A stretch of DNA of 64,000 bases from Vicia villosa. Its lineage: Eukaryota; Streptophyta; Magnoliopsida; Fabales; Fabaceae. The notes under the pieces are model-generated. The model made no database searches, was not told where the DNA came from, and saw nothing but the letters and a program-made list of their open reading frames with translations. Within the stretch, counting starts at the first letter, position 1; every line of letters begins with the position of its first letter. Positions 55,501 to 64,000 of the stretch are shown here, piece by piece. Where the stretch lies: assembly GCF_029867415.1 (NCBI RefSeq), contig NC_081186.1, positions 29,701,915 to 29,765,914 on the forward strand, given 5' to 3'. Made by a program: the position numbers and the translations under genes.

Positions 55501-56472
55501 TAGAATTATTTGGGATGACCTTGCGCCTAATAACTACTTTTCATTCAAAGCATCTCCTTGTTGAATCCCCACATCATCCACAGGAATCTCTACTAGTTCT
55601 TAATTCTCGCGAGGTATTTCTCTCATCAATGACTTAGGACATGTTTGTTTCAGCTTTATAAAATGGAATTTTTTTAATTTTTTAAAATAGATTTTACAAA
55701 ACTGTTTTTTAAAATATTATAAATTTTTTGTATTTATTTTTTCTAAAATGAAATATTAATTTTGATATCCTATATCATAAATCTACATTATTGAAGATGA
55801 AAACTTAGTCAAAATCGTAACTTTTTCAAAAAGTTTTATTTCAAAAATAATTTTTATAAAAATCTATTTGGAGTACACAATATTAACGATGTTATAACTG
55901 TCATAACCGCACTGCACTACAATTGTGGCGTGATCTAAAATCATATATGTGTTAGCATCTAAAACTACATTAACAATTTAGGCCACATTCTTTGAAGGTT
56001 TTTTTTTCCAAAAATTAAAATTTTGAAATCCAAATCTCATGACTTTTTTAAAACTTAAATCATTTTTAAAATTTGAATTTCAAGTGTCTTCTAATAAAAA
56101 TTCACACTGCATAGACGAAAACATGTATCATAGCAATTCAATGATTGTAACTATAATATAAAACCAAGGTAGAAATGGTAACCTTGTTTATCAGGTTAAG
56201 AAAGTTAGGATTGTTCTATACAAGGGAGATAAGAATGTGCCAAATTTCATTCATAATTAAGTTATTCTGTTGCCATTTATAAAAATTAAATGCCTATGAG
56301 TGTGCACCAAAATGACAAGAAATGTGTAAGTGAGTAATTGACAATAAATGCATAGGAAATAATCTCACATATAAAGTTGTACTTATATTGAAAACCTTTA
56401 TAAAAAGTTAAAATCATTAACTCAACAAAGGAACTAAAGAGGTTAAAGTGTCACATAGATAAATGTGGTAGT
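55501..56472. other. Unit 1: unassigned AT-rich DNA
   Basis: I see no frame, terminal repeat or family match. Runs of A and T dominate, and the segment ends GTGGTAGT at the border with the next unit. Confidence 0.5.
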
Positions 56473-57120
56473 CCCAAGCATTATGCCACTTGTCTCGTCC
56501 AAACACTCCCTCGCCGGTGTCGCCACCAGTGACACTTGCTCCGACTTCGAGGGTTTAGGCGTAGAGGCGCTAGTGGTGGCTTGTAGGCGATACTTAAGCA
56601 TGACACATCAGAGCAATAGGGCTACTCGCAACATTATCCAGCGGAGTTGGTGACACTCTAGCGGTAGGAGCCCGGCCTTTGGCCTGCATGTGGTGGCAAA
56701 CAAATGGTTGTTGCTATTGTTTTTTGAAAATAGGCAACTCTTGAAAAATGTTGTTGGCGGAATAATACAACTTTTGGTATAAGTGTTGATGAATGGGTGT
56801 TGTTTCATCAAATATTACACAACCTTGGGAAAAAACACTAACATGGTCTATAAATAGATCATTCTGAATTCATAAATCAAATTAGAAAAACATACATCCT
56901 CTTCATTAAAATTCTAAATTCTATTCCTTACATTCGAGTTTTCATCAGGCTTGTGCAATCTCGATTATAGGCTGAATTATCCTGGGTATTCTTATGTTCC
57001 AACTCTAATACATTTGAGATTGATTGAAATACTTATAAGGAAAGTGATTTTCATAACGAGTCAAGCCTGGATCCATTCAATCTTAACATATTACGTAACA
57101 ATTTTATAAGTATTCCAATA

Positions 57121-57706
57121 ATGGCTACCGAGGCTGCAATTTCAAGCATCAGGGTCATGAACCAGGACCTTGTCAAGTTTGATCGCTTTGATGGAACAAA
57201 CTTCACCCGATGGAAAGATAAAATGACATTTCTCTTGACATCCCTAAAAGATCATTATATATTAGATCCTGATTTAACACTAATTCTAGAACCAGTTGAT
57301 AATGACTCTGATGATATAAAGAAGGAGCATAAGAAACATAAGGAAGACGAATTGTTATGTCGTGGACATATTTTAAACACATTATTTGATTGTCTCTATA
57401 ATGTCTACATGGATACCTAGTCGGTAACAGAAATCAGGAAAGCACTTGAATTCAAACTCAAGGCTGATGAGGAAGTTATAATTTTTTTTAATTTCTAAAT
57501 ATTTTGAACTTAAAATGTCGGACTCCAAGCCTATTCTTTCACAACTACATGAGTTACAAGTTCTCATAAATAAAATAAAACCTGTGAAAATAGACATTCC
57601 AGAAACCTTTAAAGTCGGTGTAATCATTGCAAAGTTGCCACCTTCGTGGAAAGGCTACACAGAGAAATTGCCACCTTTGAGTAATACTTTCGACGTATTT
57701 TATTAA
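57121..57706 (+). pseudogene. Unit 2: copia gag N-terminal fragment
   Basis: Same as 51693-52278 at an offset of 5428 bp, with the same TAG and the same frame change. Confidence 0.88.
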
Positions 57707-58285
57707 TGAAATTTATTTATCTGGTATTAATTTCTAATGCTTAATTCAACTGTTTTGTAACGAGAGTAAAAAACAATAGAAGTTAGGATCAATAAAAACG
57801 AGAGTTTAAGGTTTTAACTGGACAGTAGGAATTAAACATTAACCTTAAATACAGCGAGAGCGCTTTAAGGGTAATTAGTCTTCATCGGTTTTCAAAAATC
57901 ATTTTAAACTTTATTTGATACAGCGAGAGCGCTCACTTAGGTTTAATAATGAGATCGTAATCAACAAAGACGAGAGTGTGAGAGGAAGGTTTTTAACCAA
58001 ATGATTTCTACAGAAAGAGTATTTTAAATTACGATTCACGTCGATAGTTTACTAGATCCCCGACGTCCGACCATTACATACCGATAATATTCCCGCTTAT
58101 TTAATTTAATTATATTTCTTTTACTTCCCCGTCTGATCATAATCAATCAGATATTAGCCTTAGATTTACGTAGTAGCGATTAAGTACATTAGGTCGATTC
58201 TTAGTCCCTGTGGGTTCGATTCTTAGTAGCCTTAGATTTGCAGTCATAATCACAGACATACCCCATTTTGTCACGTTCAAGTTTT

Positions 58286-58303
58286 TGGCGCCGTTGCCAG
58301 GGA
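58286..58303 (+). other. Unit 2: Athila primer binding site (tRNA-Asp)
   Basis: Same as 52858-52875. In this unit the LTR end before it reads CGTTCA instead of CGATCA. Confidence 0.88.
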
Positions 58304-58380
58304 CTAATTTAGTCGATAATCGTAATTGACTGTTACGTTGTAGAGACTAAGGCAACTTAATTATTCTAATTCCTTTGTGC

Positions 58381-58611
58381 ATGCCAAGTACTCGCTCTCG
58401 AAGTGAAGACTTAGTATTGCCAATTCCTGAACCGGAGCGTTCTATCACTGTATCACGTCGATTACGACGAACTTGCACTCTTGTTCCTACTCCTACTTCT
58501 GAACCAGATGAATAATCAACCATGGGAGAACAGCCGCGTCCTCTCAAATCTTACGCTATTCCTTCGCAAGCTGAACCACACAATGAATTCGAAGTGGTTA
58601 CATCACCATAA
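58381..58611 (+). pseudogene. Unit 2: Athila gag N-terminal fragment
   Basis: Same as 52953-53183, including the in-frame TAA. Confidence 0.82.
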
Positions 58612-58780
58612 CAACACATTGTTACATTCACACATATATGTACACAATGCTACAATACATCACTAAATTAAATTAACATTTAAAATAAAATAGGGCTACT
58701 GCCAAAACGGAACCTAAATAGGACAAACAGTTTAAAAGATACAAATTTTAGAAAATATTATTTTTCAAAAACGAACAGCG

Positions 58781-58957
58781 GTAACCGGTTACACCCATTT
58801 CAGTAACCGGTTACTGCATCTCAAGTAACCCATAGTTCTGTTTTTAACAGCGGTAACCGGTTACACCCATTTCAGTAACCGGTTACTACCTCCCAGGAAA
58901 CTCAATAACACCAAATCAAAGTGGTAACCGGTTACACCTATCTTAGTAACCGGTTAC
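58781..58957. repeat. Unit 2: six GTAACCGGTTAC palindromes
   Basis: Same six palindromes and spacing as 53353-53529; all six are intact. Confidence 0.95.
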
Positions 58958-59741
58958 TTCGTACCAGTAACTCCAAAATCCATTTTTGACAGCAATTCAG
59001 CTTCTCTATTAATCCAATTTCGTACCATTACGATATTACACCAAAACAACACCAAATTACATGTTATAACACTATTCTAACATGTTTCAAATATCAATCA
59101 ACAACTGACATGAACATTATCATCCAATTTCATCAAATTCACATAAAAGTTATGAGATTACTCAAAAACCTAACAACCCCCAAAACCCAACACATACAAT
59201 TGAATTAAACAATAATCCTAATCTATTCTACTACCCTTGATTGCATAATAATTACTAACCCGATGAGTCCCCCCTTACCTTAGAGTTGAATCTTCGAAGG
59301 TCCTCTTCTTCCTCGTCTTCTCCTCATTCATGTATCTCTCTGTTCCCCAACTTTGATCTTTTGCTTCTAACTACCATTTTTCACAATTCCTTTATTTTAT
59401 GAAAACATAACATAATTTAGTAATGGGCTCAATAACATAATTTACCGAGTAGAATAAATTAGGCGCGTCTGGAAATAATCCGATAGTCGGTGTTTTATGA
59501 TGCGACGTGTTTTCTTTTGTGATTGTTGTGACGTATTGCATTGTTGAATTCATGTGAATTGCCGTTGTGTTAATTGTGACGATTTGTTGTTGATGGTTAA
59601 CTATAGTTGTTGACTTGTTGTGTATGCATTGTGGTTGACGAGCCGTTGGGAGGTGGTGATATTAAGTTGGCCAGTGACGATGCGATGTTATGATTTTTTG
59701 ATTACTTTAGAATGCATGAAATAAAGCAACGTTGAGTTACC

Positions 59742-60255
59742 CTAATTATCGCCAAGCCCGAAACCAACTACCACATCATTAAACCACTGGGCATGCAGTT
59801 TAAAGAGATCAAAAATCTTCCGCGCGTGGTTCACGGATTTTATCGTCGGTGTTTCCTGTTACAACAAAAACAAAAAAGATTGTTAGTTAGACCGTTAGGA
59901 GAAAGTGGAATAAAAAACTAAGTAAAAACTGTTAAATTATAAAGTGTAATTAAAAAAATACCTCTCCCTCCCAGACACGTCGAGCGACGTGGTCGTGGTA
60001 GTAAATCAGCAAGGAAGTGTCCTCCTCATTGTGTCTCACCTCCTTCTCATCCTCCCGTACCTCCTCTTGACAGGAAGAAGACACCCGAGCCAGCCGACTC
60101 CTCGATCAAGATGAGGAACCAGGCTCATCCATCTGGACGGGTACTCGTACTCTACCCCGTCCCTGTGTCAATGCCAACGGCGAGGCCCGCCCGCATCGAG
60201 CCGACGTTGTCTGGGTCTCTCTGCCCTGTCTAAGTCGTGCGGGGTTGCCTACCAT
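59742..60255 (-). pseudogene. Unit 2: plant-mobile-domain (MAIN-like) gene remnant
   Basis: Same two-exon structure as 54314-54827, with the same internal TGA and the same intron borders. Confidence 0.6.
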
Positions 60256-62547
60256 TTTCCTGAAAAAATTAAAATCCGTAACAAGGAGAAACAATCAAGA
60301 AAATAAAAAAAATTATGGGTTCATTTCGTAAGTGCATTTACAAAATTGGTCATGGAGGTGTTTTCGGAAATGCACTTCCGAAACCCCCTGCGAACTCCAT
60401 TTTTGCAGAACCGCTACATCTTGCCCTAAATGCTTCAAAATCAAATTTTTCCTATTTAGACATACTCAGTGACATATAATAACTTAAACCTACTACATTA
60501 TACTAATTTCTAACACCCCTAATATTAATTTCAATTCTAGATTTAAAGTTGTGAGAACTTACAAATTTGAAGTGATGTTGATGGTGCTTTAAAAGTAGTC
60601 TTAGAAGGTTGGAGAGCAATTTGATATTGTTTTGAAGTAGCCTTTGGAGTGTGTAGGCGAAAATGCTTGGGGATTTTGAATTTTTGGTGTTAAGGGTAAA
60701 CTGAAAATGGGGGGAGTCTGTTTTGTTTAAACAGCAAAATGCGCGTTTTTTCGGAAATGCATGCATCTCCGAAAACACCCTTTTTTTACTTAAAAAAATG
60801 ATTTCGAAGATACATTTCCAAAATCACCTTTTTTTTTTACTTCGGAGATGCCCTTCCGAAATAAAGGGGCGTTTTAGGAATTTCGCGCAGGTTTCTAAGA
60901 AGCTTGGGGGTGGATAAATAAATTTTCTAGAATTATTTGGGATGACCTTGCGCCTAATAACTACTTTTCATTCAAAGCATCTCCTTGTTGAATCCCCACA
61001 TCATCCACAGGAATCTCTACTAGTTCTTAATTCTCGCGAGGTATTTCTCTCATCAATGACTTAGGACATGTTTGTTTCAGCTTTATAAAATGGAATTTTT
61101 TTAATTTTTTAAAATAGATTTTACAAAACTGTTTTTTAAAATATTATAAATTTTTTGTATTTATTTTTTCTAAAATGAAATATTAATTTTGATATCCTAT
61201 ATCATAAATCTACATTATTGAAGATGAAAACTTAGTCAAAATCGTAACTTTTTCAAAAAGTTTTATTTCAAAAATAATTTTTATAAAAATCTATTTGGAG
61301 TACACAATATTAACGATGTTATAACTGTCATAACCGCACTGCACTACAATTGTGGCGTGATCTAAAATCATATATGTGTTAGCATCTAAAACTACATTAA
61401 CAATTTAGGCCACATTCTTTGAAGGTTTTTTTTTCCAAAAATTAAAATTTTGAAATCCAAATCTCATGACTTTTTTAAAACTTAAATCATTTTTAAAATT
61501 TGAATTTCAAGTGTCTTCTAATAAAAATTCACACTGCATAGACGAAAACATGTATCATAGCAATTCAATGATTGTAACTATAATATAAAACCAAGGTAGA
61601 AATGGTAACCTTGTTTATCAGGTTAAGAAAGTTAGGATTGTTCTATACAAGGGAGATAAGAATGTGCCAAATTTCATTCATAATTAAGTTATTCTGTTGC
61701 CATTTATAAAAATTAAATGCCTATGAGTGTGCACCAAAATGACAAGAAATGTGTAAGTGAGTAATTGACAATAAATGCATAGGAAATAATCTCACATATA
61801 AAGTTGTACTTATATTGAAAACCTTTATAAAAAGTTAAAATCATTAACTCAACAAAGGAACTAAAGAGGTTAAAGTGTCACATAGATAAATGTGGTAGTC
61901 CCAAGCATTATGCCACTTGTCTCGTCCAAACACTCCCTCGCCGGTGTCGCCACCAGTGACACTTGCTCCGACTTCGAGGGTTTAGGCGTAGAGGCGCTAG
62001 TGGTGGCTTGTAGGCGATACTTAAGCATGACACATCAGAGCAATAGGGCTACTCGCAACATTATCCAGCGGAGTTGGTGACACTCTAGCGGTAGGAGCCC
62101 GGCCTTTGGCCTGCATGTGGTGGCAAACAAATGGTTGTTGCTATTGTTTTTTGAAAATAGGCAACTCTTGAAAAATGTTGTTGGCGGAATAATACAACTT
62201 TTGGTATAAGTGTTGATGAATGGGTGTTGTTTCATCAAATATTACACAACCTTGGGAAAAAACACTAACATGGTCTATAAATAGATCATTCTGAATTCAT
62301 AAATCAAATTAGAAAAACATACATCCTCTTCATTAAAATTCTAAATTCTATTCCTTACATTCGAGTTTTCATCAGGCTTGTGCAATCTCGATTATAGGCT
62401 GAATTATCCTAGGTATTCTTATGTTCCAACTCTAATACATTTGAGATTGATTGAAATACTTATAAGGAAAGTGATTTTCATAACGAGTCAAGCCTGGATC
62501 CATTCAATCTTAACATATTACGTAACAATTTTATAAGTATTCCAATA

Positions 62548-63133
62548 ATGGCTACCGAGGCTGCAATTTCAAGCATCAGGGTCATGAACCAGGACCTTGT
62601 CAAGTTTGATCGCTTTGATGGAACAAACTTCACCCGATGGAAAGATAAAATGACATTTCTCTTGACATCCCTAAAAGATCATTATATATTAGATCCTGAT
62701 TTAACACTAATTCTAGAACCAGTTGATAATGACTCTGATGATATAAAGAAGGAGCATAAGAAACATAAGGAAGACGAATTGTTATGTCGTGGACATATCT
62801 TAAACACATTATTTGATTGTCTCTATAATGTCTACATGGATACCTAGTCGGTAACAGAAATCAGGAAAGCACTTGAATTCAAACTCAAGGCTGATGAGGA
62901 AGTTATAATTTTTTTTAATTTCTAAATATTTTGAACTTAAAATGTCGGACTCCAAGCCTATTCTTTCACAACTACATGAGTTACAAGTTCTCATAAATAA
63001 AATAAAACCTGTGAAAATAGACATTCCAGAAACCTTTAAAGTCGGTGTAATCATTGCAAAGTTGCCACCTTCGTGGAAAGGCTACACAGAGAAATTGCCA
63101 CCTTTGAGTAATACTTTCGACGTATTTTATTAA
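62548..63133 (+). pseudogene. Unit 3: copia gag N-terminal fragment
   Basis: Same as 51693-52278, with one silent-looking T to C change near 62797. Confidence 0.88.
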
Positions 63134-63712
63134 TGAAATTTATTTATCTGGTATTAATTTCTAATGCTTAATTCAACTGTTTTGTAACGAGAGTAAAAAA
63201 CAATAGAAGTTAGGATCAATAAAAACGAGAGTTTAAGGTTTTAACTGGACAGTAGGAATTAAACATTAACCTTAAATACAGCGAGAGCGCTTTAAGGGTA
63301 ATTAGTCTTCATCGGTTTTCAAAAATCATTTTAAACTTTATTTGATACAGCGAGAGCGCTCACTTAGGTTTAATAATGAGATCGTAATCAACAAAGACGA
63401 GAGTGTGAGAGGAAGGTTTTTAACCAAATGATTTCTACAGAAAGAGTATTTTAAATTACGATTCACGTCGATAGTTTACTAGATCCCCGACGTCCGACCA
63501 TTACATACCGATAATATTCCCGCTTATTTAATTTAATTATATTTCTTTTACTTCCCCGTCTGATCATAATCAATCAGATATTAGCCTTAGATTTACGTAG
63601 TAGCGATTAAGTACATTAGGTCGATTCTTAGTCCCTGTGGGTTCGATTCTTAGTAGCCTTAGATTTGCAGTCATAATCACAGACATACCCCATTTTGTCA
63701 CGATCAAGTTTT

Positions 63713-63730
63713 TGGCGCCGTTGCCAGGGA
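63713..63730 (+). other. Unit 3: Athila primer binding site (tRNA-Asp)
   Basis: Same as 52858-52875, with the CGATCA LTR end as in unit 1. Confidence 0.88.
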
Positions 63731-63807
63731 CTAATTTAGTCGATAATCGTAATTGACTGTTACGTTGTAGAGACTAAGGCAACTTAATTATTCTAATTCC
63801 TTTGTGC

Positions 63808-64000
63808 ATGCCAAGTACTCGCTCTCGAAGTGAAGACTTAGTATTGCCAATTCCTGAACCGGAGCGTTCTATCACTGTATCACGTCGATTACGACGAACT
63901 TGCACTCTTGTTCCTACTCCTACTTCTGAACCAGATGAATAATCAACCATGGGAGAACAGCCGCGTCCTCTCAAATCTTACGCTATTCCTTCGCAAGCTG
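63808..64000 (+). pseudogene. Unit 3: Athila gag N-terminal fragment, cut by the window end
   Basis: Same as 52953-53183 as far as the window allows. Confidence 0.8.

Larger units (their letters stand above)
51045..56472. repeat. Tandem array, unit 1 (5,428 bp)
   Basis: The sequence from CCCAAGCATTATGCC at 51045 repeats at 56473 and again at 61900. Units 1 and 2 differ by few changes that I could find: 52848 A to T, 54069 G to A, 54369 G to A, and one base fewer in an A run near 54880. The unit has no tie to one mobile element. In order: copia leader and gag start, Athila LTR end, PBS and gag start, a piece of Tekay-type LTR with palindromes, other LTR-like sequence, a plant-mobile-domain gene remnant, then unassigned AT-rich DNA. 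Confidence 0.95.
56473..61899. repeat. Tandem array, unit 2 (5,427 bp)
   Basis: Full second copy, head to tail with unit 1 and unit 3. Its private differences (58276 T, 59497 A, 59797 A) separate it from units 1 and 3 where unit 3 can be compared, which argues against a simple copy error of one read. Confidence 0.95.
61900..64000. repeat. Tandem array, unit 3 (first 2,101 bp, cut by window end)
   Basis: Third copy, running off the window. It shares the A at the site where unit 2 has T (58276) and has its own changes, such as A in CCTAGGTATTC near 62411 and C in ACATATCTTAAAC near 62797. The array therefore has at least 2.4 copies and its true length is unknown. Confidence 0.95.

Overview
The window looks like plant nuclear heterochromatin made almost wholly of transposable elements. 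I found no host protein gene, rRNA, functional tRNA or CRISPR array. Ogre/Tat LTR retrotransposons with LTRs near 5 kb, together with Athila, Tekay-type chromovirus and Sirevirus (SIRE/Maximus) elements, point to a legume. A Fabeae species (pea, vetch or lentil type) is my best guess, by inference only.

Layout. The oldest layer I can see is a decayed Ty1/copia element (D, + strand; gag 36250-36901, protease to RT 47998-49968). A Tekay-type Ty3 element (H, + strand; pol 1-1740, 3' LTR 23640-24029 plus its last 8 bp at 36242-36249) inserted into D's gag. H was then hit twice: by an Athila element on the - strand (A, 1741-23639) and by a short Athila-like element on the + strand (C, 24030-36241). 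A carries two later insertions: a 4.9-kb solo LTR of an Ogre/Tat element (6059-10977, TSD GTAGG) and a nearly intact Tekay element (B, 13244-21953). C carries a truncated Ogre fragment (G, about 27700-33690), whose LTR in turn holds a Helitron-like insert ending at 33440 and flanked by 127-bp direct repeats. D also received a complete Sirevirus (E, 36902-47997, TSD ATATG) and, at 49969, the LTR of a second Tekay-type element (F).

From 51045 to the window end is a tandem array of a 5.43-kb unit (5428 bp, 5427 bp, then 2101 bp of a third copy). Each unit is a mosaic: a copia leader plus gag start, an Athila LTR end plus PBS plus gag start, an LTR stretch like F's with six perfect GTAACCGGTTAC palindromes, a two-exon remnant of a plant-mobile-domain (MAIN-like) transposon gene, and unassigned AT-rich DNA. 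The copies differ by only a few bases.

No pathway or operon logic applies. The readable biology is insertion order, decay (nonsense codons, frameshifts, lost catalytic residues) and the regulatory architecture of the LTRs. B is the least damaged element, with one premature stop in gag-pol. Coordinates of insertions with clear LTR ends and TSDs are firm; the outer limits of G, and of the blocks inside the tandem unit, are approximate.
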